Assembly: GCA_003131945.1 (NCBI GenBank)
Contig: PKWD01000097.1
Coordinates: 3,618 to 9,957, forward strand
Direction: 5' to 3'
Length of the DNA stretch: 6,340 nt
Source: Acidimicrobiaceae bacterium
GTDB lineage: Bacteria; Actinomycetota; Acidimicrobiia; Acidimicrobiales; UBA8190
Within the stretch, counting starts at the first letter, position 1. Each line of letters begins with the position of its first letter. Positions 1 through 5,276 of the stretch are shown piece by piece. The translations under genes and the position numbers were made by a program. The notes below the pieces were generated by a model, which saw nothing but the letters and a program-made list of their open reading frames with translations, ran no database searches and was not told the DNA's origin.

Positions 1-26
1 CGTGTTGCCGATTACACCACCCCCGA
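1..26 (-). tRNA. tRNA, 5' part only, probably tRNA-Gln (continues beyond left edge)
   Basis: Read on the minus strand from 26 to 1, this matches the first 26 nucleotides of a tRNA. The acceptor strand is UCGGGGG, followed by U8 and G9. The D-stem GUGU pairs perfectly with ACAC around the loop AAUCGGCA, which carries A14, a purine at 15, G18-G19 and A21, and G26 follows. U1 and this D-arm pattern resemble bacterial tRNA-Gln much more than tRNA-Glu. U1-A72 is a known tRNA-Gln identity element for the GatCAB amidotransferase. The anticodon, TΨC arm and 3' acceptor strand (expected CCCCCGA) lie outside the window, so the isoacceptor cannot be read. It lies 45 bases downstream of the ydcF-like gene on the same strand, with gltX two genes upstream, an arrangement I recall from other actinobacteria. 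Confidence 0.72.
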
Positions 27-40
27 ATGAGCGACTCCTA

Positions 41-46
41 AAACTA
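41..46 (-). promoter_or_regulatory. Candidate -10 box for the tRNA
   Basis: The minus strand reads TAGTTT, which fits the actinobacterial -10 pattern TANNNT. It lies 14 bases before the tRNA 5' end, which would give a start near position 34 and a leader of about 8 bases for RNase P to remove. No convincing -35 is seen at the expected distance. The tRNA could equally be co-transcribed from the ydcF-like gene. Confidence 0.25.
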
Positions 47-71
47 GCCGATCGGCCGTCGGACCTGGGCG

Positions 72-734
72 CTACCCGCCGAGCACCCGGAGGCCCAGCT
101 CGTGCAGGCGCTCGTATCCGACGATCCGGCCGAGGGCCACTCCCAGGGTCTCCTTGGCGAAGAAGGGCAGAGTCGACCACCCCGTGATAGGGGAATCGGT
201 GGCCGGCACGGGCCAGGCCTCCAGTCCGACGTTGGTAGCGATGGCCAGGCTCCGGTCCTCATGGAACCCGTCGGTGACGATCAGGACGCGGTCGAGACCC
301 CGTTTGTGCAGAACGGCGGCGGCGTCGGAGAGGTTGGCCCACGAGTCGTCACCGCCGACCTCGATGATGGCGCTGGCCGGCATCCCGTGGGCCACGAGCC
401 AGGTCTTCGACGCTTCGGCTTCGGTGAACTGGTCGCCCGGTTCCTTATATCCCGTCACCACCACCAAGGGGACGAGGCCGTGATGCCAGATGTCGTAGGC
501 ATCGGACAACCGTGCGGCAAGATCGGGAGACGGCACCCCGTCGTACTGGGCGGCGCCCATGACCACGGCGGCCTGCGCGGCGCGGGCCTCGGAGTGGCGC
601 GACGTGAGCCAGACCTGCACGGCCGTGACGGCCAGGTAGCCGACAATGAGAACGAGCAGGAGGAGCAACGGACGCAGGATCTTGCCCACGATGCGCAGGA
701 GACGTCCCGCCGCCGCCCCCACCACGACCGCCAC
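72..734 (-). CDS. YdcF/SanA/ElyC-like DUF218 membrane-anchored protein
   Basis: 220 residues from a GTG start. An N-terminal basic stretch is followed by one hydrophobic segment at about residues 20-43 (LRPLLLLLVLIVGYLAVTAV), which suggests a signal anchor with the rest outside the membrane. The DUF218 domain starts at about residue 55 with AAVVMGAAQYDGVPSP. It continues with VVVTG (91-95), a TEAEAS stretch (104-109), a SWANLSDAAA stretch (131-140) and VTDGFHEDRS (153-162), the usual order in this family. Family members are linked to envelope maintenance (ElyC, SanA), but their biochemical activity is poorly defined, so no substrate is claimed. The gene lies 33 bases after gltX on the same strand and is probably co-transcribed. 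No strong ribosome binding site precedes the GTG at 734; a GTG at 689 would give a shorter protein that keeps the membrane segment. Confidence 0.85.
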   Translation of the reverse strand: MAVVVGAAAGRLLRIVGKILRPLLLLLVLIVGYLAVTAVQVWLTSRHSEARAAQAAVVMGAAQYDGVPSPDLAARLSDAYDIWHHGLVPLVVVTGYKEPGDQFTEAEASKTWLVAHGMPASAIIEVGGDDSWANLSDAAAVLHKRGLDRVLIVTDGFHEDRSLAIATNVGLEAWPVPATDSPITGWSTLPFFAKETLGVALGRIVGYERLHELGLRVLGG

Positions 735-745
735 GGTCCCGACCT

Positions 746-765
746 GTCCCGCCGGCCCGCAGGAC
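746..765 (-). other. Small hairpin between gltX and the DUF218 gene
   Basis: In the minus-strand RNA, GUCCUGC pairs with GCGGGAC around a six-base loop, giving a 7-bp stem with one G-U wobble. The wobble becomes a C-A mismatch on the plus strand, so the hairpin favours this orientation. It starts three bases after the gltX stop and has no U-run. It is therefore not a classical intrinsic terminator, but could stabilise the gltX 3' end or tune read-through. Confidence 0.3.
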
Positions 766-767
766 GG

Positions 768-2201
768 TCAGCCGGCCCGGCGACGGAGTTCGTCGGCCAC
801 CGCGCCCACGCGTTCGAGAACCGCCGTACGGCCGAGGAGTTCCATCGACTCGAACAACGGCGGCCCCACCCGCCGACCGGTGAGGGCGATGCGGATGGGC
901 GCCTGGGCCTTGCCCAGCTTGAAGCCCACCTTGTCGGCCAGCTCCTGTGTCACCTCGTGCAACGCCGTGGCCGACCAGCTGCAGTCGCCGTAGGCCTTGA
1001 GCGCGGTCTCCAGGATGGTCGGGGCCGAGGCATTGGCCTCGAGGACGGCCCACGTGGCCTCGTCGATCGTCGGCACGGCCACGAAGAGAAAGTCAACCAT
1101 GGTCGTCACCTCGGAGAGGACGGTCACCCGCTCCTGGACGAGCGGGGCCATGGCGCGAAAGACGTCGGCGTCGAAGCGCTCTTCGGGCCACGGCGCCGCC
1201 GGCGGGCTCGTCCACGGACCGGCGGCCTCGATGAAGTCGTCGACCGACAGGGCCCTGATGTACTCGCCGTTCAGCCACCGGAGCTTGTCGACGTCGAAGA
1301 AGGCCGGCGCGTGGTTCACGTCCTCCAGGCGGAAATCGGCGATGAGCTCGGCGGCCGAGAGGATCTCGCGCCCCTCGGGATGGCTCCATCCGAGCAGCGC
1401 CAGGTAGTTGCGCATGGCGTCGGCCAGATAACCCTCGTCACGGTAGGCCTCGACGGCCACCGTGTCCCGGCGCTTGGACAGCTTCTGCCGCTTGGCGTTC
1501 ACGAGCAGAGGCAGATGGGCGAACATCGGCAGTTCGGCCCCCGGTCCCTTGAGTGCCTCCCACAGAAGCAGCCCCTTCGGGGTCGACGGCAGGAGATCCT
1601 CGCCCCGGATGACGTGGGTGATCCCCATGTCGATGTCGTCCACCACGTTGGCCAGGACGAACAACGGCGCCCCCGAGGACTTCACCACCACGAAGTCCTC
1701 GATGACGGCACACTGGAAGGTGACGTCACCTCTGATGAGATCGTGGACGACCACCGTGCCCTCGTCCGGTGTCCGGAACCGCAGAGCCCCGGCGCTGCGG
1801 TCGAGACCACGGTCCCGGCAGTAGCCGTCGTAGCCCGGCGTGGCGTTGGCCTTGGTCCGGGCCTCGATCACTTCGCGCGTGCAGTCACAGCTATAGACGG
1901 CGCCGGCCGCCCACAGGACATCGACGGCAGCGCCGGTGAGATCCCCCCGATCGGACTGCCGGAACGGTCCCTCGTCGGGCTCCATGGAGAGCCAGGCCAG
2001 AGACGAGACGATCCCGTCGACCCACTCCTCGCGGTTGCGCTCGGCGTCGGTGTCCTCGATACGCAGGATGAAGGTGCCCGAGTGCTGCCGGGCGAAGAGC
2101 CAATTGAACAGCGCCGCCCGGGCACTGCCGACGTGGAGGAAACCTGTGGGTGACGGCGCGAAGCGGACCCGGGGCCGGCCGCCCCCGGCCTGCTCGACCA
2201 C
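768..2201 (-). CDS. gltX: Glutamyl-tRNA synthetase (GluRS, class I)
   Basis: It attaches glutamate to tRNA in the cytoplasm. 477 residues from the chosen GTG is the usual length for bacterial GluRS. The Rossmann domain carries the HIGH-type motif in APSPTGFLHVGS (residues 15-26) and IEDTD (48-52). A zinc-type insertion follows, with C105-x-C107, Y124 and C128; the position where E. coli has a final histidine is Asp. RGEDLL (199-204) precedes the KMSKS-type motif KLSKR (240-244), and KLRWLNGEYIR (306-316) leads into the anticodon-binding helical domain. The GTG at 2201 lies 5 bases after the ferredoxin stop; the open frame extends further upstream, but only inside the ferredoxin gene and in another frame. 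Upstream purines are weak (GAGGACGAG), so translational coupling is likely. In an actinobacterium lacking GlnRS it would be the non-discriminating type that also charges tRNA-Gln; that is inference. Confidence 0.96.
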   Translation of the reverse strand: MVEQAGGGRPRVRFAPSPTGFLHVGSARAALFNWLFARQHSGTFILRIEDTDAERNREEWVDGIVSSLAWLSMEPDEGPFRQSDRGDLTGAAVDVLWAAGAVYSCDCTREVIEARTKANATPGYDGYCRDRGLDRSAGALRFRTPDEGTVVVHDLIRGDVTFQCAVIEDFVVVKSSGAPLFVLANVVDDIDMGITHVIRGEDLLPSTPKGLLLWEALKGPGAELPMFAHLPLLVNAKRQKLSKRRDTVAVEAYRDEGYLADAMRNYLALLGWSHPEGREILSAAELIADFRLEDVNHAPAFFDVDKLRWLNGEYIRALSVDDFIEAAGPWTSPPAAPWPEERFDADVFRAMAPLVQERVTVLSEVTTMVDFLFVAVPTIDEATWAVLEANASAPTILETALKAYGDCSWSATALHEVTQELADKVGFKLGKAQAPIRIALTGRRVGPPLFESMELLGRTAVLERVGAVADELRRRAG

Positions 2202-2206
2202 CGGCG

Positions 2207-2404
2207 TTACTCGTCCTCGACGAGCGTGATGGCGCCGGTGGGGCAGTTGTTGGCCGACATGCGGACCTTGTCCCACAGCTCGGCCGGCGGGTTCTCGTTC
2301 AAGACGTAGAGGTACCCGTCGTCACGCACCTCGAACACCTCGGGGGCGATTCCCATGCACACCGCGTTGGATGCACATGCGTCGTAATCCACGACCACCT
2401 TCAT
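2207..2404 (-). CDS. P450-type [3Fe-4S] ferredoxin, 65 aa
   Basis: A small acidic electron-transfer protein. The cluster motif is C10-x2-N13-x2-C16, then 37 residues to C54-P55 in NCPTGAI. This is the CXX?XXC(X)nCP pattern of actinobacterial ferredoxins that usually feed electrons to cytochromes P450. Three cysteines and the non-cysteine residue (Asn) at the variable position point to a 3Fe-4S cluster, or a 4Fe-4S cluster with an unusual ligand. The start MKVVVDYDAC is set by a strong GGAGG eight bases upstream. The open frame runs 89 codons further, but that part overlaps the thiolase gene and is a shadow. No P450 or reductase is in the window, so the partner is unknown. gltX starts 5 bases after its stop, so the two are probably co-transcribed. 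Confidence 0.92.
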   Translation of the reverse strand: MKVVVDYDACASNAVCMGIAPEVFEVRDDGYLYVLNENPPAELWDKVRMSANNCPTGAITLVEDE

Positions 2405-2412
2405 GGGTCGGA

Positions 2413-2417
2413 CCTCC
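2413..2417 (-). promoter_or_regulatory. Ribosome binding site of the ferredoxin gene
   Basis: GGAGG on the minus strand with an 8-base spacer to the ATG at 2404. It decides the 65-residue start over the long upstream extension of the open frame. Confidence 0.75.
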
Positions 2418-2433
2418 ACCTGTCGCCGAACGT

Positions 2434-2454
2434 GGCCGCAGTGTAGCGGCGGCC
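2434..2454 (-). promoter_or_regulatory. Inverted repeat with a candidate -10 box inside
   Basis: GGCCGC (2449-2454 on the minus strand) and GCGGCC (2434-2439) form a perfect 6-bp inverted repeat around a 9-base loop. The loop contains TACACT at 2445-2440, a TANNNT-type -10 box matching TATAAT at four of six positions. A start near 2433 would give a leader of about 28 bases carrying the strong ribosome binding site, so this could be the promoter for ferredoxin-gltX-ydcF. No clear -35 is visible. Alternatively it is a hairpin at the end of the upstream operon, although no U-run follows. Confidence 0.3.
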
Positions 2455-2458
2455 TGCC

Positions 2459-2496
2459 CAGGGTTTGCCTAGTCAGGGTTTGCCACTCAGGGTTTG
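2459..2496. repeat. Three tandem copies of a 14-15 bp repeat over the thiolase stop codon
   Basis: On the plus strand CAGGGTTTG occurs at 2459-2467, 2474-2482 and 2488-2496. The first two units also share GCC after the TTT and end in T. The third copy lies across the last codons and stop codon of the ltp3-like gene; the other two are downstream. On the minus strand the repeat includes CCCTGA, so the copy at 2474 reproduces the end-of-gene TGA, while the last copy reads CCCTGG. It looks like a local slippage duplication of the gene's 3' end. Confidence 0.75.
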
Positions 2497-3653
2497 TCTG
2501 CGCCCAGGACCCACATGGCGAAGAATTGCGAGCCACCGCCGTAGGCCTGGCCGAGGGCCCGTCGCACCGTCTCCACCTGGTGTTCACCGGCCTGGCCCCG
2601 CACCTGCATGGCCGCCTCCAGGAACCGCAGCATGCCCGAGGCACCGATGGGATTGGTCGAGAGCACCCCACCCGAGCAGTTCCAGGGGATGTCCCCCCCG
2701 TCGAGGGCGGTGGCGCCGGCGTCGGTCAGCTTCCATCCCTCGCCTTCGGGACAGAAGCCCAGGTTCTCCAGCCACATCGGTTCATACCAGCTGAAGGGCA
2801 CGTAGACCTCGGCCACGTCGATCTGGCGCCGCGGCTCGGTGATGCCGGCCTGGCGGTAGACGTCGGCCGCGCATTCCTGGCCGGCCTTCGGGTTCACCTG
2901 GTCGCGCCCGGCGAACATGGTGGGCTCGGAGCGCATGGCCATCCCGTGGATCCAGGCCGGAGGGCGGCCCGACGACGAGGCGTCGGCCACCGATTCGCTG
3001 GCCAGCACCATGGCGGCGGCCCCGTCCGACGACGGGCACGTCTCGAGATAGCGGACCGGGTCCCACAACATCATCGAGTCCTTCACCATGTCGAAGGAGA
3101 TGTCCTCGATGTGCAGGTGCGCGTAGGGGTTCTTGAGCGCCTGCTTGCGGTCCTTCACGGCCACCATGATCCCGATGTGATCGGGTGCCCCCGACCGGCG
3201 CATGTAGGCGCGGATGATCGGCGCGAAGTAACCGCCGGCACCGGCCAGGAGCGGCGACGAGAAGGGCTGGGGGATGGACAGGGCCCACATGGCGTCGGAG
3301 TCCGACTGCTTCTCGAAGGCCACCGTGAGAACTCTCTGGTGGGTGCCCGAGGACACCAGGTGGGCGGCCACCAGAGCCGTCGATCCCCCCACCGAGCCGG
3401 CCGTGTGCACCCGGATCATGGGCTTCCCGACCGCACCGAGCGCCGGGGCCAGGTAGAGCTCGGGCATGACGACACCCTCGAACATGTCCGGTGCCTTGCC
3501 GATGACCACGGCGTCGATGTCCGACCAGTCCATGCCCGCATCCTCGAGGGCGCGCACCGCCGCCTCGCGGACGAGCCCGGCGATGGAGACGTCCTCGCGC
3601 TTGGCCCGGTGATAGGTCTGTCCGACGCCGATGACGGCGGTACGTTCGGCCAT
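2487..3653 (-). CDS. Thiolase-fold protein of the SCPx/Ltp type, Ltp3-like
   Basis: 388 residues, close to the length I recall for mycobacterial Ltp3. The thiolase fold is recognisable from MAERTAVIGVGQTYHR (1-16), VHTAGSVGGSTALVAA (82-97), EVYVPF (282-287), WNCSGGVLSTNPIGASG (324-340) and AYGGGSQFF (370-378). The classical catalytic set is missing. Compared with CATGSTAL of SCPx thiolases, the nucleophilic Cys position is Ser87. The GHP histidine is replaced in TNP (Asn334), the NEAF/HDCF-type Asn/His is Tyr284, and the second catalytic Cys position is Ala370. Ltp2, a relative, is a retro-aldolase that uses tyrosines and needs a DUF35 partner, so Tyr284 and Tyr371 deserve attention. A strong GGGAGG seven bases before the ATG and a 1-base gap to the preceding gene indicate coupled translation. 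A role in sterol-like side-chain cleavage is inferred. Confidence 0.88.
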   Translation of the reverse strand: MAERTAVIGVGQTYHRAKREDVSIAGLVREAAVRALEDAGMDWSDIDAVVIGKAPDMFEGVVMPELYLAPALGAVGKPMIRVHTAGSVGGSTALVAAHLVSSGTHQRVLTVAFEKQSDSDAMWALSIPQPFSSPLLAGAGGYFAPIIRAYMRRSGAPDHIGIMVAVKDRKQALKNPYAHLHIEDISFDMVKDSMMLWDPVRYLETCPSSDGAAAMVLASESVADASSSGRPPAWIHGMAMRSEPTMFAGRDQVNPKAGQECAADVYRQAGITEPRRQIDVAEVYVPFSWYEPMWLENLGFCPEGEGWKLTDAGATALDGGDIPWNCSGGVLSTNPIGASGMLRFLEAAMQVRGQAGEHQVETVRRALGQAYGGGSQFFAMWVLGADKP

Positions 3654-3654
3654 C

Positions 3655-4779
3655 TCACGCCCTCCCGTTGCCGGCCGGCTCCGCCGCCAGGGCGCAGACG
3701 AGGTTCTGCTGCAGACAGGGACCCGAGGTGGCGTGGGCCAGGGCCGTCTGCGCCGTTCCGTCCATGATCCGGCTGGCCGCCTCCCCGATGCGGACGAGTC
3801 CGGCCACCATGAGGGCGTGGGCGGCCAGGGCGCCCCCCGACGGGTTGATGCGCACGCTGTCGCCCAGTCCGAGCGCCTGGCGCAGGATCAGCTCCTGGTG
3901 GGCGAACGGCGCATGCAACTCGGCCACATCCACCGCGGCCCCGGCGCCATCACCGCCGCCGAGCAGTCCGGCGGCCTCCCCCGCCAAGCGCGTCGACGGG
4001 GAGGTCGTGAGGTCGCGGGCCCCGAGGGCGTGGGTCTCCATGCGGTGGTCCATCCCCGTGATCCAGGCCGGCTTGTCGCACAGGGAGTGGGCCCGGTCCC
4101 CGGCGGCCAGGATGACGGCCGTGGCCCCGTCGGTGATGGGCGGGAGCGTATGGCGACGCAGGGGGGCGACCACGTAGTCGTCGACGAGCAGCTCATCGGG
4201 GGCGTGGTCCCCCGTCACCTGGGCGTGCGGGTTGTTCATCGCATCACGGCGACTGCGCGCCGCCACGGCGGCGAAATCGGCCTCGGTGTAGGTACCGGCG
4301 TCGATGAGAGCCCGGGCCTGGAGCGCGGCCAGGGCCACCGGGTCGGGCCACAGAGGGGCCACGTAGTAGGGGTCGAGCTGGAGGGTGAGCACCCGGCCGA
4401 GCTCGCTCATCGACGAACGGCCGAAGGAGAAGACGAGAGCCGTGTCGATGTCGTCCTCCTGCAGCTGCGTCCACGCCTCGTAGAGGGCGAAGGCCCCGTC
4501 CATCTCGACGTGGCTCTCCCGCATCGGCGGCCAGGCCCCGACGGCGTCGAGGGCCTGGACGAAGCTGAACGGCGCGCCGACCAGGTAGTCGCAACTCCCC
4601 GAGCAGACGAAGCCCATGTCGTCTTTCGTGAGCCCCACCTGGTCGAACACGTCGGCGATGACCGGCTGCAGCATCTCGACATCGTTGCGGTGCTCTTCGC
4701 GCCGCACCGAGTTCGACTGGGCGAACGACACCACCGCCACCGGCCGCACCGGACGCCGACGGCCCGATGCCGGGGCCAT
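3655..4779 (-). CDS. Thiolase-fold protein of the SCPx/Ltp type, Ltp4-like
   Basis: 374 residues. It is a divergent thiolase-fold protein that probably pairs with the downstream Ltp3-like protein. The region normally holding the nucleophilic Cys reads VEMDGAFALYEA (91-102), which puts Glu92 at the Cys position. Two histidines remain: H289 in ELHAPF (287-292) and H321 in LAAHAL, just after INPSGG (311-316), matching the GHP histidine. The C-terminal region HATSGPCLQQN lacks the usual CxGGG. In rhodococci ltp3 and ltp4 are needed to degrade side chains of C24-branched sterols, but the exact reaction here is unknown. The ATG at 4779 shares one base with the preceding stop (TGATG) and has GGAG eight bases upstream. 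A GTG at 4749 would remove the basic N-terminus (residues 4-10) but has no such site. Confidence 0.85.
   Translation of the reverse strand: MAPASGRRRPVRPVAVVSFAQSNSVRREEHRNDVEMLQPVIADVFDQVGLTKDDMGFVCSGSCDYLVGAPFSFVQALDAVGAWPPMRESHVEMDGAFALYEAWTQLQEDDIDTALVFSFGRSSMSELGRVLTLQLDPYYVAPLWPDPVALAALQARALIDAGTYTEADFAAVAARSRRDAMNNPHAQVTGDHAPDELLVDDYVVAPLRRHTLPPITDGATAVILAAGDRAHSLCDKPAWITGMDHRMETHALGARDLTTSPSTRLAGEAAGLLGGGDGAGAAVDVAELHAPFAHQELILRQALGLGDSVRINPSGGALAAHALMVAGLVRIGEAASRIMDGTAQTALAHATSGPCLQQNLVCALAAEPAGNGRA
3661..3666 (-). promoter_or_regulatory. Ribosome binding site of the Ltp3-like gene
   Basis: GGGAGG on the minus strand, 7 bases before the ATG at 3653 and inside the end of the Ltp4-like gene. 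It supports strong coupled translation of the second thiolase-fold gene. Confidence 0.65.
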
Positions 4780-5276
4780 CAGAGGTACTCCGAGAACGTC
4801 TCGTAGGCGGCGTCGGGTTCACCCGAGGGCTTGAAGTACTTGACCGAGGCCATCGTCGGGCCCAGGTCCTTGTTGTCCACCCACACCGCTTCGACCCGCA
4901 TGCCCATCCGGATCTCGCTCGTCGGGACCTCCTGGATGAGGCCCATGAAGGCGATGTTGGCCCCGTCGAGCAGGATCTGGGCGCAGATGTAGGGGATCTC
5001 GATGGACTGGCCCTGGAAGGGGACGTTCACCACGCAGTAGGTGGTCACGATCCCGTTGTTGCCGAGGACGACCTCGTCGGTCGTCGGCACCCCGTCGGTC
5101 GGGCACGACCCGCGCGGCGGCACATAGACCTTGCCGCACTTCGGGCACCTCTGGCCGAGGAACTTCCCTTCGGCGATCCCCTTCAGGTAGCGGGACTGGG
5201 CCAGCCCGGCCGTGAACTCGTAGTCGATCCGGATCGGCGTGGCCAGCATCGTGACCGGCCCCCCACCCTCGCTCAT
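4779..5276 (-). CDS. DUF35 OB-fold protein with zinc ribbon
   Basis: 165 residues. It has an N-terminal helix region, then a rubredoxin-like zinc ribbon at C44-P-K-C47-G with PPRGSC58-P-T-D61, followed by an OB-fold starting near VVLGNNGIVTTYCVVNVPF. Three zinc cysteines are present and the usual fourth is Asp61. DUF35 proteins bind SCPx/Ltp thiolase-like partners; ChsH2's DUF35 domain is required by the Ltp2 aldolase. Given its neighbours, this is the likely structural partner of one or both Ltp proteins. The start ATG at 5276 overlaps the preceding gene's stop in ATGA. The open frame extends 76 codons further, but that overlaps the other DUF35 gene and is arginine- and glycine-rich shadow sequence. 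It ends in TGATG with the Ltp4-like gene. Older annotations may call such proteins nucleic acid-binding; I do not. Confidence 0.88.
   Translation of the reverse strand: MSEGGGPVTMLATPIRIDYEFTAGLAQSRYLKGIAEGKFLGQRCPKCGKVYVPPRGSCPTDGVPTTDEVVLGNNGIVTTYCVVNVPFQGQSIEIPYICAQILLDGANIAFMGLIQEVPTSEIRMGMRVEAVWVDNKDLGPTMASVKYFKPSGEPDAAYETFSEYL
4788..4791 (-). promoter_or_regulatory. Ribosome binding site of the Ltp4-like gene
   Basis: GGAG on the minus strand with an 8-base spacer to the ATG at 4779. It favours that start over the in-frame GTG at 4749, which has no comparable site. Confidence 0.5.

Noticed and set aside
47..56. Palindrome GCCGATCGGC followed on the minus strand by TAGTTTT, considered as a terminator after the DUF218 gene
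   Set aside because: A real hairpin would have only a 3-bp stem with a GATC loop, and the T-run is short and interrupted. It is too weak to call.
102..2153. 683-codon open frame on the plus strand opposite the DUF218 gene and gltX
   Set aside because: It is antisense to two clearly recognised genes, rich in R, G, H and D, with no recognisable domain. Such frames are common opposite high-GC genes.
2405..2671. 89-residue N-terminal extension of the ferredoxin frame
   Set aside because: It overlaps the Ltp3-like gene, is rich in R, C and P, and a strong ribosome binding site marks the internal ATG at 2404.
2403..3767. 454-codon open frame on the plus strand opposite the Ltp3-like gene
   Set aside because: Mirror of a conserved thiolase-fold gene; composition is typical of antisense shadow and shows no motif.
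2487..4779. Calling either thiolase-fold protein an acetyl-CoA acetyltransferase (degradative or biosynthetic thiolase)
   Set aside because: The nucleophilic cysteine and the second catalytic cysteine are absent in both, so thiolysis by the standard mechanism is not supported.
3631..4806. 391-codon open frame on the plus strand opposite the Ltp4-like gene
   Set aside because: Same reason: no domain, low-complexity R/G/H composition, fully covered by a real gene on the other strand.
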